A stretch of 64,000 nt of DNA from Pseudomonas sp. CC120222-01a. GTDB lineage: Bacteria; Pseudomonadota; Gammaproteobacteria; Pseudomonadales; Pseudomonadaceae. Positions 1-9,216 of this stretch are shown here, in pieces. The stretch is taken from contig NZ_QEQQ01000021.1 in NCBI RefSeq assembly GCF_003097235.1, positions 34,829 to 98,828 of the forward strand, in the 5' to 3' direction. Numbering within the stretch: position 1 is the first letter of the stretch; each line of letters begins with the position of its first letter. Made by a program: the position numbers and the translations under genes. The notes under the pieces are model-generated. The model worked only from the letters and a program-made list of their open reading frames with translations, did not search any database and had not been told where the DNA came from.

Positions 1-993
1 GCCGCCCTGTGGGTCATGGCACCGTTCATCTCCGCGCTACTATGGGGGGCCATCCTGGCGTTCGCCAGCTGGCCGCTGATGCGCCTGCTGACGCGTGTGC
101 TGGGGGGGCGTGAAACCCTGGCCGCCAGCCTGCTGACCACGGCCTGGATCCTGATCGTTGCCTTGCCGCTGGTGTGGCTGGGCTTCAACCTGGCCGACCA
201 CATCCGCGACGCCACCGCCTTTGTGCGTGACGTGCAGGTCGATGGCCTGCCCGATGCACCGGACTGGCTGGGCGGCATTCCCTTCGTGGGTGAGCGCCTG
301 GTCAGTTGGTGGCAATCCCTCGATCAGCAAGGTGCGGCCCTGCTGCAGTCGATGAAGCCGTACCTGGGGCAGGTCGGCAACTGGCTGCTGGCGCGCAGCG
401 CGCAGATCGGCAGCGGAGTACTGGAGCTGACGCTGAGCCTGGTGTTCGTGTTCTTCTTCTATCGTGACGGGCCGCGGCTGTCGGCTTTCGTGCTGCGGCT
501 GCTGAACCGGCTTGTGGGCGAGCGGGCCGATTACTACCTGGAGCTGGTGGCCGGTACGGTCCAGCGGGTGGTGAACGGTGTGATCGGCACGGCGGCAGCC
601 CAGGCGCTGCTGGCACTGATCGGGTTCCTGATTGCCGGAGTGCCTGGGGCGATCGTCTTGGGCCTGGTGACCTTCATGCTCAGCTTGATCCCGATGGGGC
701 CACCGCTGGCATGGATCCCGGCGACGGGCTGGCTGGTGTGGAAGGGCGAATACGGCATGGCGGTATTCCTCGGTATCTGGGGCACCTTCGTCATCAGCGG
801 CGTGGACAACGTGCTCAAGCCCTACCTGATCAGCCGCGGCGGCAACCTGCCGCTGGTCATCGTGCTGCTGGGTGTGTTCGGCGGCTTGCTGGCATTCGGC
901 TTTATCGGCCTGTTCATCGGGCCGACTCTGCTGGCGGTCGGTTACAGCCTGCTGCTGGACTGGAGCCGTAACGCCGGGCAACCCCAGCAGTAA
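1..993 (+). CDS. AI-2E family transporter (PerM/YdiK type), 5' truncated
   Basis: Inner-membrane permease of the AI-2E exporter family (UPF0118). The reading frame is already open at base 1 and reads A-A-L-W-V before the first ATG at 16. That ATG lies inside the first membrane span, so the true start is probably outside the window. Several hydrophobic spans can be seen, including a long C-terminal block of Gly/Leu-rich helices typical of the family (V-L-K-P-Y-L-I and G-L-L-A-F-G-F-I-G-L-F-I-G-P motifs near the end). Family members export small molecules or act as Na+/H+ antiporters; the substrate cannot be read from sequence. The stop is 158 bp before kdpF, so it is probably a separate transcription unit. 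Confidence 0.85.
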   Translation, partial: AALWVMAPFISALLWGAILAFASWPLMRLLTRVLGGRETLAASLLTTAWILIVALPLVWLGFNLADHIRDATAFVRDVQVDGLPDAPDWLGGIPFVGERLVSWWQSLDQQGAALLQSMKPYLGQVGNWLLARSAQIGSGVLELTLSLVFVFFFYRDGPRLSAFVLRLLNRLVGERADYYLELVAGTVQRVVNGVIGTAAAQALLALIGFLIAGVPGAIVLGLVTFMLSLIPMGPPLAWIPATGWLVWKGEYGMAVFLGIWGTFVISGVDNVLKPYLISRGGNLPLVIVLLGVFGGLLAFGFIGLFIGPTLLAVGYSLLLDWSRNAGQPQQ

Positions 994-1033
994 ACCTGCA
1001 CCGCCGCGAAGAGGCCGGCACAGAAAACCTGTA

Positions 1034-1058
1034 CTTTGATTTTTACGCATTCTTTATT
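1034..1058 (+). promoter_or_regulatory. T-rich stretch upstream of kdpF, candidate KdpE site
   Basis: This AT-rich patch (TTTTTAC followed by TTCTTTATT) stands out in otherwise GC-rich sequence about 100 bp upstream of kdpF. E. coli KdpE binds a T-rich 23-bp element at a comparable place. The assignment is by position and composition only; no -10/-35 pair was confidently placed. Confidence 0.3.
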
Positions 1059-1151
1059 CCCATCCCCACCCCCTGATCTCGCCCCTTTACGCCCCTCCCT
1101 CGGACAATTCCTTCAAAGCGGTCAACACCGCACCACGGGGGAGTTCCACTC

Positions 1152-1241
1152 ATGTACATGCTCGACGGGTTGTCACTGCTACTGGCAGTGGCCTTGGCGG
1201 TTTACCTGCTGGTAGCGCTGCTGCGCGCCGATCGCAGCTAG
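1152..1241 (+). CDS. kdpF: KdpF, small stabilising subunit of the K+-ATPase
   Basis: A 29-residue single-span membrane peptide (starts M-Y-M-L-D-G-L, ends L-L-R-A-D-R-S), the usual size of KdpF. It stabilises the KdpFABC complex in the inner membrane. The ATG follows a GGGGAG ribosome-binding site, and the stop is followed directly by the GGAG that serves kdpA, so it is translated as the first gene of kdpFABC. The assignment rests on size, hydrophobicity and position; such short genes are often missed by gene callers. Confidence 0.85.
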   Translation: MYMLDGLSLLLAVALAVYLLVALLRADRS

Positions 1242-1250
1242 GGAGCGGCC

Positions 1251-2945
1251 ATGCACAGTTACGATTACATGTTGCTAGTGGCTTTTTTCGCCATCGTGCT
1301 GCTGCCGGCACCCTGGCTCGGGCGTTTCTACTACAAGGTCATGGAAGGGCAGCGCACCTGGCTGACGCCCGTGCTGGGCCCGGTGGAGCAGGGCTGCTAC
1401 CGCCTGGCTGGCGTGCGCGCCGACCAGGAGCAGAACTGGAAGCAGTACACCCTGGCGCTGCTGGCCTTCAACCTGGCCGGCTTCCTGCTGCTGTTCAGCG
1501 TGCTGCTGCTGCAAGGCTACCTGCCACTCAACCCGCAGCACCTGTCCGGCCAGGAATGGTCGCTGGCCTTCAACACAGCGGTGAGCTTCGTCACCAACAC
1601 CAACTGGCAGGCCTACAGTGGTGAAGCGTCGGTCAGCTACCTGAGCCAGATGCTCGGCCTGACCGTGCAGAATTTCGTCAGCGCCGCCACTGGCCTGGCC
1701 GTGCTGGTTGCGCTGTGCCGCGGCATCGCCCGCCGTTCCACCACCAGCCTGGGCAACTTCTGGGTCGACATGACCCGCGCCACCCTCTACGGCCTGCTGC
1801 CGCTGTGCCTGCTGCTGGCGCTGCTGCTGGTGTGGCAGGGCGTGCCGCAGACCTTCGCCGACTACGCCCACGCCGTGACCCTGCAAGGCACCGACCAGAC
1901 CATCCCGCTCGGCCCGGCCGCCAGCCAGATCGCCATCAAGCAGCTGGGCACCAACGGTGGTGGCTTCTTCGGCGTCAATTCGGCGCACCCGTTCGAAAAC
2001 CCCACGGCCTGGAGCAACCTGTTCGAGGTGGCCTCGATCATCCTGATCCCGGTGGCGCTGGTGTTTACCTTCGGGCACTACGTCAAGGACCTGCGCCAGA
2101 GCCGCGCCATCCTCGCCTGCATGCTTGGCCTGTTCCTGCTGGGCGGCGCCACGGCGTTGTGGTCGGAATACCAGCCGAACCCGGCGCTGGAAAGCGCCCA
2201 GGTGCAGCAGAGCGCGCCCATGGAGGGCAAGGAGAGCCGCTTCGGCACCACCGGCTCGGTGTTGTGGACCGTGACCACCACAGCGGCCTCCAATGGCTCG
2301 GTCAATGCCATGCACGACAGCCTAAACCCGCTGACCGGCATGGTCGCGATGGTCAACATGATGGTCGGTGAAGTGATCTTCGGCGGTGTCGGCGCCGGGC
2401 TCTACGGCATGCTGCTGTTCGTGCTGATCGCCGTGTTCCTGGCCGGATTGATGATTGGCCGCACGCCAGAATACCTGGGCAAGAAGCTGCAAGCGCGGGA
2501 GGTGCAGCTGCTGGTGGCGACCTTGCTGGTGATGCCGGTGGGCGTGCTGGTGCTTGGCGCCATCGCCGCCAGCCTGCCAGGCCCGGCAGGTGCAGTGAGC
2601 AACCCGGGCGCCCACGGCTTCAGCCAGCTGCTGTACGCCTACACCTCAGGCACCGCCAACAACGGCTCGGCGTTCGCCGGCTTTGGCGCCAACACGGTGT
2701 ACCACAACGTGATGATCGGCCTGGCCATGCTGATCGGCCGCTTCGGCTACATCCTGCCGATCCTGGCCCTGGCCGGCAGCCTGGCGGCGAAGAAGAGCGC
2801 GCCCCAGGGCAGCAACAGCTTCCCCACCCACGGCCCGCTGTTCGCCTGCCTGTTGCTGGTGACCATCCTGCTGGTCGGTGGCCTGACCTTCCTGCCGACC
2901 CTGGCCCTCGGGCCGATCGCCGAACAACTGAGCCTGGGTTTCTGA
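1251..2945 (+). CDS. kdpA: Potassium-transporting ATPase subunit KdpA
   Basis: The K+-channel-like subunit of the high-affinity KdpFABC pump, an integral membrane protein of 564 residues (normal KdpA length). It carries the four degenerate selectivity-filter loops of the superfamily: T-N-T-N-W near residue 120, G-T-N-G-G-G-F-F-G-V-N-S near 235, T-T-A-A-S-N-G-S-V-N-A-M near 345 and S-G-T-A-N-N-G-S-A-F-A-G near 468. It starts 9 bp after kdpF with GGAG in the gap, and kdpB follows 10 bp downstream. Kdp is normally induced when external K+ is low, through KdpDE encoded just downstream. Confidence 0.98.
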   Translation: MHSYDYMLLVAFFAIVLLPAPWLGRFYYKVMEGQRTWLTPVLGPVEQGCYRLAGVRADQEQNWKQYTLALLAFNLAGFLLLFSVLLLQGYLPLNPQHLSGQEWSLAFNTAVSFVTNTNWQAYSGEASVSYLSQMLGLTVQNFVSAATGLAVLVALCRGIARRSTTSLGNFWVDMTRATLYGLLPLCLLLALLLVWQGVPQTFADYAHAVTLQGTDQTIPLGPAASQIAIKQLGTNGGGFFGVNSAHPFENPTAWSNLFEVASIILIPVALVFTFGHYVKDLRQSRAILACMLGLFLLGGATALWSEYQPNPALESAQVQQSAPMEGKESRFGTTGSVLWTVTTTAASNGSVNAMHDSLNPLTGMVAMVNMMVGEVIFGGVGAGLYGMLLFVLIAVFLAGLMIGRTPEYLGKKLQAREVQLLVATLLVMPVGVLVLGAIAASLPGPAGAVSNPGAHGFSQLLYAYTSGTANNGSAFAGFGANTVYHNVMIGLAMLIGRFGYILPILALAGSLAAKKSAPQGSNSFPTHGPLFACLLLVTILLVGGLTFLPTLALGPIAEQLSLGF

Positions 2946-2955
2946 GGAATCATCC

Positions 2956-5010
2956 ATGAACATGCCCATTCCTGAAGTGAAAGCCTCACACAGCGCCAAG
3001 GACCAGACCCGCTTCGCGGCCCTGTGGCGGCCGGCGCTGGTGCAGGCCTTCGTCAAGCTTGACCCGCGCCAGCTCAAACGGGCGCCGGTGATGCTGGTGG
3101 TCGCCCTGACGGCCATCCTCACCACCGCACTGTGCTTCGCCCCCGGCAATGGCGTCAGCACTGGCGTCGCCGCGCAGATTGCCCTGTGGCTGTGGTTCAC
3201 CGTGCTGTTTGCCAACTTTGCCGAGGCCCTCGCCGAGGGCCGTGGCAAGGCTCGCGCCGACAGCCTCAAGGCCGGTAGCCAGGGGCTGACGGCACAGCGC
3301 CGCAAACGCGACGGCAGTTTCGAAAGCGTCGCGGCCACGGCACTGCGCAAGGACGATGTGGTACGCGTGGTGGCCGGCGAGATGATCCCCGGTGACGGCG
3401 AGGTGCTCGAAGGCATCGCGGCGGTCAACGAAGCGGCCATCACCGGCGAGTCCGCGCCGGTCATCCGCGAATCTGGCGGCGACCGTTCGGCCGTCACCGG
3501 TAACACCCGGCTGGTCTCCGACTGGCTGCTGATCCGCATCACCAGCAACCCCGGCGAGTCTACCTTGGACCGCATGATCGCCCTGGTCGAAGGCGCCAAG
3601 CGGCAGAAGACCCCCAACGAAATCGCCCTCGACATCCTGCTGATCGGCCTGACCCTGATCTTCCTGATCGTGGTGGTGACCCTGCAACCGTTCGCCCATT
3701 TTGCCGGCGGCAGCCTGCCGCTGATCTTCCTCGCCGCGCTGCTGGTGACGCTGATCCCGACCACCATCGGCGGCCTGCTCTCGGCCATCGGCATCGCCGG
3801 CATGGACCGCCTGGTACGCCTTAACGTGATCGCCCGCTCCGGCCGCGCAGTGGAGGCAGCCGGCGACGTGCATACGTTGATGCTCGACAAGACCGGCACC
3901 ATCACCTTCGGCAACCGCCGCTGCAGCGCCCTGCATGCGGCCCCGGGCGTGACCGCCAAGGAGCTGGGGGAGGGTGCCTTGCTGGCGTCGCTGGCCGATG
4001 ACACCGCCGAGGGCAAGTCGATTGTCGAATACCTGCGCCAGTTGCACGACTTCATCGAGCCGTCGCCCGGGCAGTACCAGGCCATTGCCTTCAGCGCCGA
4101 GTCGCGCCTGTCGGGCATCGACTTCCAGCAGCACCGCTACCGCAAGGGCGCTGTCGACGCCGTGCTGGCCTTCGTCGGCATGCAGCGCCTCGACCTGCCG
4201 GCCGCGTTGGCCCGTGAAGTGGAGCGGATCGCCCAGAGCGGCGGCACCCCGCTGCTGGTGTGCCTGGACAAGCGCCTGCTCGGCGTGATCCACCTCAAGG
4301 ACGTGGTCAAGCCGGGCATCCGCGAGCGTTTTGCCGAGCTGCGCAAGCTGGGCATCCGCACGGTGATGGTGACCGGCGACAACCCGCTGACCGCTGCGGC
4401 CATCGCCGCCGAAGCCGGCGTGGACGATGTGCTCGCCGAAGCCACCCCGGAGAAGAAACTGGCCCGCATCCGCCAGGAGCAGAACGACGGCCGCCTGGTG
4501 GCCATGTGCGGCGACGGCGCCAACGACGCCCCGGCGCTGGCCCAGGCGGACGTCGGCATGGCCATGAACGATGGCACCCAGGCGGCGCGCGAGGCGGCCA
4601 ACATGGTCGACCTGGACAGCGACCCCACCAAGCTGCTGGACGTGGTGCAGGTGGGCAAGGAACTGCTGGTGACCCGGGGTGCCCTGACCACCTTCTCCAT
4701 CGCCAACGACGTGGCCAAGTACTTCGCCATCCTGCCGGCGCTGTTCGCCGCCATCTACCCGCAGCTCGGTGTGCTCAACCTGATGCACCTGGCCAGCCCG
4801 CAGAGCGCGATCCTCTCGGCGATCGTGTTCAACGCGCTGATCATCATCGTGCTGATCCCGTTGGCCCTGCGCGGCGTGCGTGTGCAGGCGGCGAGTGCCG
4901 CGCACCTGCTGCGGCGCAACCTGCTGATCTACGGGCTGGGCGGCATCATCGTGCCGTTTGCCGGGATCAAGCTGATCGACCTGCTGCTCAATGCCTTGCA
5001 CCTGGTCTGA
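2956..5010 (+). CDS. kdpB: Potassium-transporting ATPase ATP-binding subunit KdpB
   Basis: The P-type ATPase subunit (684 residues) that powers K+ uptake through KdpA. Visible signatures: the actuator TGES motif at about residues 163-166, the phosphorylation motif D-K-T-G-T with Asp311, M-V-T-G-D-N-P in the P domain, and G-D-G-A-N-D at about 519-524. Membrane spans occur at the N-terminus, around residues 220-275 and at the C-terminus. The Ser in TGES corresponds to the regulatory phosphoserine described for E. coli KdpB. kdpC begins 10 bp after the stop, with GGAGG in between. Confidence 0.98.
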   Translation: MNMPIPEVKASHSAKDQTRFAALWRPALVQAFVKLDPRQLKRAPVMLVVALTAILTTALCFAPGNGVSTGVAAQIALWLWFTVLFANFAEALAEGRGKARADSLKAGSQGLTAQRRKRDGSFESVAATALRKDDVVRVVAGEMIPGDGEVLEGIAAVNEAAITGESAPVIRESGGDRSAVTGNTRLVSDWLLIRITSNPGESTLDRMIALVEGAKRQKTPNEIALDILLIGLTLIFLIVVVTLQPFAHFAGGSLPLIFLAALLVTLIPTTIGGLLSAIGIAGMDRLVRLNVIARSGRAVEAAGDVHTLMLDKTGTITFGNRRCSALHAAPGVTAKELGEGALLASLADDTAEGKSIVEYLRQLHDFIEPSPGQYQAIAFSAESRLSGIDFQQHRYRKGAVDAVLAFVGMQRLDLPAALAREVERIAQSGGTPLLVCLDKRLLGVIHLKDVVKPGIRERFAELRKLGIRTVMVTGDNPLTAAAIAAEAGVDDVLAEATPEKKLARIRQEQNDGRLVAMCGDGANDAPALAQADVGMAMNDGTQAAREAANMVDLDSDPTKLLDVVQVGKELLVTRGALTTFSIANDVAKYFAILPALFAAIYPQLGVLNLMHLASPQSAILSAIVFNALIIIVLIPLALRGVRVQAASAAHLLRRNLLIYGLGGIIVPFAGIKLIDLLLNALHLV

Positions 5011-5020
5011 GGAGGCCATC

Positions 5021-5572
5021 ATGAACAGTTACGTACGCCCGGCGATGAGCCTGATCCTGCTGATGACGGTCGTCACTGGCGCGCTGTACCCGCTGGCGGT
5101 GACCGGGGTTGCCCAGCTGGCGTTCCCCGAACAGGCCAATGGCAGCCTGGTGCGCGATGAGCGCGGGCAGGTGCGGGGTTCGGCCTTGATCGCCCAGGAT
5201 TTCCAGGGCGATGGCTGGTTCCACTCGCGGCCCTCGGCCGGGGCATTCGCCACCGTGGCCAGCAGCGCCAGCAACCTGGCACCGAGCAACCCGGCGCTGG
5301 CCGAACGGGTCAAGGGCGATGCTGCGGCACTGTACCAGGCGCAGTTGGGGCCGGTGCCGCAGGCCTTGCTGACCACCTCGGGCAGCGGCCTCGACCCGCA
5401 CTTGCCACCGCAAGCAGTGGCCTACCAGATTCCTCGGGTGGCAGCGGCGCGGCAGGTACCGGTGGAGCGCTTGCAAGCCTTGCTGGAAGAGGCCACCCTC
5501 CACCCATTGATCGGGCCACCGGTGGTCAATGTGCTGGCCTTGAACCAGGCACTGGAACAGCTGAGCCGCTGA
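5021..5572 (+). CDS. kdpC: Potassium-transporting ATPase subunit KdpC
   Basis: A single-span subunit with a periplasmic domain that assists ATP and K+ binding in KdpFABC; 183 residues, normal for the family. The start M-N-S-Y-V-R-P is chosen because GGAGG sits 5 bp upstream; an in-frame ATG at 4991 would overlap kdpB by 20 bp and has no ribosome site. Family features include the N-terminal span (L-I-L-L-M-T-V-V-T-G-A-L-Y-P), G-S-A-L-I-A-Q-D-F-Q, F-H-S-R-P-S and the terminal V-N-V-L-A-L-N. It is the last gene of kdpFABC. Confidence 0.97.
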   Translation: MNSYVRPAMSLILLMTVVTGALYPLAVTGVAQLAFPEQANGSLVRDERGQVRGSALIAQDFQGDGWFHSRPSAGAFATVASSASNLAPSNPALAERVKGDAAALYQAQLGPVPQALLTTSGSGLDPHLPPQAVAYQIPRVAAARQVPVERLQALLEEATLHPLIGPPVVNVLALNQALEQLSR

Positions 5573-5593
5573 TGCAAAGCTGCCCTCTATCTC

Positions 5594-5710
5594 TGTAGGA
5601 GCGGCCTTGTGTCGCGAAAGGGCTACAGAGCAGCCCCAGCACTTTCAGCAATGATGCTGAATGTCTGGGGCCGCTTTGCGGCCCTTTCGCGACACAAGGC
5701 CGCTCCTACA
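5594..5710. repeat. REP-like palindrome between kdpC and kdpD
   Basis: Inverted arms of about 29 bp (TGTAGGAGCGGCCTTGTGTC... and its complement ending ...GGCCGCTCCTACA) flank a ~60-bp centre. It is the same type as the element at 9099-9215. Such bipartite REPs are common between pseudomonad genes. Here it separates the pump operon from the sensor genes and may attenuate or stabilise transcript ends. Confidence 0.85.
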
Positions 5711-5739
5711 AGGCATGAATTGCCCCAGAAGGATGAAAC

Positions 5740-8394
5740 ATGAGTGACTCCACCCGCGCAGACGCGCTGTTGGCCACCCTCCCACGCAGCGGTCGCGGTC
5801 GGCTCAAGGTCTTCCTCGGCGCCGCCCCCGGCGTGGGCAAGACCTTCGCCATGCTCCAGGCCGCCCACGCCCAGCAACGCCAAGGTGTGCAGGTGCTGGC
5901 CGGGGTGGTCGAAACCCACGGCCGCGCCGAGACCGAGGCACTGCTCGGCGGCCTGCTCCAACAGCCCTTGCTGCGCAGCGAATACCGTGGCGTCACCCTG
6001 GAGGAAATGGACCTCGACGGCCTGCTCAAGGCCGCGCCGACCCTGGCCCTGGTCGACGAACTGGCCCACACCAACGCCCCCGGCAGTCGTCACGCCAAGC
6101 GCTGGCAGGACGTGCAGGAGCTGCTCGCCGCCGGCATCGACGTGTACACCACGGTCAACGTCCAGCACCTGGAAAGCCTCAACGACAAGGTCCGCGGCAT
6201 CACCGGCGTGCAGGTGCGCGAAACCCTGCCGGACTGGGTACTGCAGGAAGCCTTCGAGCTGGTGCTGATCGACCTGCCGCCGCGCGAGCTGCTCGAACGC
6301 CTGCGCGAAGGCAAGGTGTATGTGCCGGAGCAGGCACGGGCCGCCATCGATGCGTACTTCTCACAAACCAACCTTACCGCCCTGCGCGAGCTGGCCATGC
6401 AGACCGCCGCCGCCCAGGTCGACGCCGACCTTGCCCACGGTTACCGCCTGCGCGGCGAAGCGGCGCCGGCCTTGCGTGGGCGCCTGCTGGTGGGCGTGGA
6501 TGGCGATGAGCAGGCCGAGCGCCTGGTGCGCCACGCCAGCCGTGTTGCCCAGCGCCGCCACCTGCCGTGGAGCCTGGTGCATGTCGACAACGGCCGGTTG
6601 CGTGACGAAGCCGCCCGCCAGCGCCTGCAGGCGGCCCAGCAACTGGCCGAGCGTCTGGGGGGCGAGGTGGTGTTGCTGCGTGCCGGCGAAGTGGCGCGGA
6701 CCTTGATCCAGCACGCCACCGAGCGTCGCGCCAGCCTGGTGCTGGTCGGGCAATCCCGTGACCGGCTGCGCCGTCGCCTGTTCGGCGCCGGCGTTGCCAC
6801 CCGGCTGCTGCGCGAAAGCCATGGCCTGGAGATCAACGTGCTCGACCGCGACAGCCAGGCACGGCCGGCGCGGGCTGCGGTCAGCCGGGTGTGGGTCTGG
6901 CGCCACTACCTGCTGGCGCTGGTGGCCACGGCGTTGGCCGCCGGCCTGGCCTGGGGCGTGTCGAGCGTGCTGGCGCTGCCCAATATCTCGCTGGTGTTCC
7001 TTGCCGCGGTGCTGCTGGTGGCCGTGCGCAGCAGCCTGGGCCCGGCGCTGGCCTGTGCGGCGCTGTCATTCCTGACCTACGACTTCCTGTTCATTCCGCC
7101 GAACTTCTCGTTCAGCATCCAGCGCGAGGAAGACGTACTAACGCTGGTGTTCTTCCTGCTCATGGCGGCCCTCACCGGCAACCTCGCGGCCCGCCAGCGC
7201 AGCCAGCTGCAGGCCCTGCGCGAAACCCAGGCGCAGACCAACCAGCTGCTCGACCTGTCGCGCCGGCTGACCGTGGCCACTGACCGCCAGGCCGTGTTCA
7301 ACGCCGCCGGTCGCCACCTCAATGGCTGGAAAGACGTGCAGGTGTGCCTGCTGGAGCGCAACAGCGAAGGGCTGCTGCACCTGGCGAGCGGCGAAGCCCA
7401 GGCCTTGAGCGACAACGAGCGTGCCGCCGCCGAGTGGGCCTGGCAGCATGGCCAGGCCGCTGGCCACGGCAGTGATACCTTACCCAACGGGCGCTGGTGG
7501 TGGTGGCCGCTGGCGGTTGACGATCAGCCCCTGGCGCTGCTCGGTGTGCGCCCACGCTCAGGCGAACCGCTGAGTGCCCAGCGTCGGCGCCTGCTGATGG
7601 CCCTCGGCCAACCCCTGGCCCAGGCCCTGGCCCGTGCCCGGCTGGCCGAACAGCTCGAAGCCGCCCGCCTGCACGGCGAAACCGAGCAGCTGCGCAGTGC
7701 CTTGCTCGCCTCGGTGTCCCACGACCTGCGCACCCCACTGACGGCCATGCGCGGCAGTATCGACAGCCTGCTGGCGCTGGGCGAGGCGATCCCCGTCGAA
7801 GATCGCCGCGAGCTGCTCGAAGGCACGCGCAACGAAGCCGAGCGCCTGGACCGCTACATCCAGAACCTGCTCGACATGACCCGCCTCGGCCACGGCGGCC
7901 TCAAGCTTGCCCGCGACTGGGTAGCCCCGGCCGACATTGTCGGCAGTGCCCTCAACCGCCTGCGCGCGGTGCTGGCGCCGTTGCACGTGCACACCGAGGT
8001 GCCCGGCGAGCTGCCGTTGCTGTTCGTGCACGCCGCGCTGATCGAGCAGGCGCTGATCAATGTGCTGGAAAACGCCGCACGCTTCTCGCCCGCCCAAGGC
8101 CGCCTGGAGTTGCAGGTTTCGGTGCACGATGAGCAGCTGCACTTTGCCGTCAGCGACCAGGGGCCCGGCATCCCGGTGGCTGAACGCGAGAAGATCTTCG
8201 ACATGTTCTACACCGCTGCCCGTGGTGATCGTGGCGGGCAGGGCACCGGCCTGGGCCTGGCGATCTGCCAGGGCATGATCGGTGCCCACGGCGGGCAGAT
8301 CCTGGTGGGCGACGGCATCGATGGCCACGGCACCTGCATCACTCTATGCTTGCCGCTGCCCCAGCAACCCGAAGCCGAAAGCGAAACCCCATGA
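5740..8394 (+). CDS. kdpD: Sensor histidine kinase KdpD
   Basis: Membrane-bound sensor of K+ limitation and osmotic state, 884 residues. In order: N-terminal KdpD domain with Walker A G-A-A-P-G-V-G-K-T around residues 27-36, a universal-stress-like domain at about 250-370, four closely spaced membrane spans at about 385-485, a GAF-like region, the H box S-V-S-H-D-L-R-T-P with His661, and a C-terminal HATPase with the N box (N-V-L-E-N-A) and G-T-G-L-G-L-A. It phosphorylates KdpE, whose start codon overlaps this stop. A REP palindrome separates it from kdpC, so it may be transcribed apart from kdpFABC. Confidence 0.97.
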   Translation: MSDSTRADALLATLPRSGRGRLKVFLGAAPGVGKTFAMLQAAHAQQRQGVQVLAGVVETHGRAETEALLGGLLQQPLLRSEYRGVTLEEMDLDGLLKAAPTLALVDELAHTNAPGSRHAKRWQDVQELLAAGIDVYTTVNVQHLESLNDKVRGITGVQVRETLPDWVLQEAFELVLIDLPPRELLERLREGKVYVPEQARAAIDAYFSQTNLTALRELAMQTAAAQVDADLAHGYRLRGEAAPALRGRLLVGVDGDEQAERLVRHASRVAQRRHLPWSLVHVDNGRLRDEAARQRLQAAQQLAERLGGEVVLLRAGEVARTLIQHATERRASLVLVGQSRDRLRRRLFGAGVATRLLRESHGLEINVLDRDSQARPARAAVSRVWVWRHYLLALVATALAAGLAWGVSSVLALPNISLVFLAAVLLVAVRSSLGPALACAALSFLTYDFLFIPPNFSFSIQREEDVLTLVFFLLMAALTGNLAARQRSQLQALRETQAQTNQLLDLSRRLTVATDRQAVFNAAGRHLNGWKDVQVCLLERNSEGLLHLASGEAQALSDNERAAAEWAWQHGQAAGHGSDTLPNGRWWWWPLAVDDQPLALLGVRPRSGEPLSAQRRRLLMALGQPLAQALARARLAEQLEAARLHGETEQLRSALLASVSHDLRTPLTAMRGSIDSLLALGEAIPVEDRRELLEGTRNEAERLDRYIQNLLDMTRLGHGGLKLARDWVAPADIVGSALNRLRAVLAPLHVHTEVPGELPLLFVHAALIEQALINVLENAARFSPAQGRLELQVSVHDEQLHFAVSDQGPGIPVAEREKIFDMFYTAARGDRGGQGTGLGLAICQGMIGAHGGQILVGDGIDGHGTCITLCLPLPQQPEAESETP

Positions 8395-9089
8395 GCCAGT
8401 CCGCCACCCTGTTGGTCATCGACGACGAACCACAGATCCGCAAGTTCCTGCGCATCAGCCTCAGCTCCCAGGGCTACAAGGTGATCGAAGCCGCCACCGG
8501 CAGCGAAGGCCTGGCCCAGGCCGCGCTGGCCAAGCCCGACCTGGTGGTGCTCGACCTCGGCCTGCCCGACATGGACGGCCAGCAGGTGCTGCGCGAGTTG
8601 CGCGAGTGGAGCGCGGTGCCGGTGCTGGTGCTGTCGGTGCGGGCCAGCGAAGTGCAGAAGGTAGACGCGCTGGATGGCGGCGCCAACGACTATGTGACCA
8701 AGCCCTTCGGCATCCAGGAGTTTCTGGCCCGGGTGCGTGCGCTGCTGCGCCAGGTGCCGCAGTCGGGCGGCAGCGAAGTGACGGCGAGCTTCGGGCCGCT
8801 GGTGGTGGACTTCGCCTTTCGCAAAGTGACGCTGGATGGCCTGGAGATCGCACTGACGCGCAAGGAGTACGCGTTGCTTGCACAGCTGGCGGGGCACCCG
8901 GGGCGGGTGATTACCCAGCAGCAATTGCTCAAGGACATCTGGGGGCCGACCCATGTCGACGACACCCACTACCTGCGGATCGTGGTGGGGCATTTGCGGC
9001 AGAAGCTCGGTGATGATCCGACGGCGCCGAGGTTCATCATTACCGAGGCCGGAGTCGGCTACCGCCTGGTGGCGCCATCGCCAGGTTGA
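8391..9089 (+). CDS. kdpE: Response regulator KdpE
   Basis: OmpR-family DNA-binding regulator (232 residues) that activates kdpFABC when phosphorylated by KdpD. The receiver domain has the acidic pair V-I-D-D-E, phospho-acceptor Asp55 in V-L-D-L-G-L-P-D and the conserved Lys in V-T-K-P-F; the C-terminal winged helix ends with V-G-Y-R-L. The start M-S-Q-S-A-T is chosen because its ATG overlaps the kdpD stop as ATGA, showing translational coupling. An upstream in-frame ATG at 8346 would lie deep inside kdpD. Confidence 0.97.
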   Translation: MSQSATLLVIDDEPQIRKFLRISLSSQGYKVIEAATGSEGLAQAALAKPDLVVLDLGLPDMDGQQVLRELREWSAVPVLVLSVRASEVQKVDALDGGANDYVTKPFGIQEFLARVRALLRQVPQSGGSEVTASFGPLVVDFAFRKVTLDGLEIALTRKEYALLAQLAGHPGRVITQQQLLKDIWGPTHVDDTHYLRIVVGHLRQKLGDDPTAPRFIITEAGVGYRLVAPSPG

Positions 9090-9098
9090 CGCGGTCAA

Positions 9099-9215
9099 TG
9101 TGGGAGCGGCCTTGTGTCGCGAAAGGGGCGCGAAGCGGCCCCAGGATCTCAGCTTCGCAGCATAGATTGCCGGGGCTGCTGCGCAGCCCTTTCGCGACAC
9201 AAGGCCGCTCCCACA
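9099..9215. repeat. REP-like palindrome between kdpE and a LysR gene
   Basis: Arms of roughly 30 bp (TGTGGGAGCGGCCTTGTGTC... and ...GACACAAGGCCGCTCCCACA) around a ~60-bp centre. Near copy of the element at 5594-5710, differing mainly in GTGGGA versus GTAGGA. It lies between the convergent ends of kdpE and the LysR gene and could act as a bidirectional transcript end. Confidence 0.85.
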
Positions 9216-9216
9216 A

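Noticed and set aside
40..1050. Long antisense open frame opposite the AI-2E permease, and similar long antisense frames over kdp, phn, npp and Mrp genes
   Set aside because: High-GC coding DNA leaves antisense frames open; these products are rich in His, Gln, Arg and Asp with no domain pattern.
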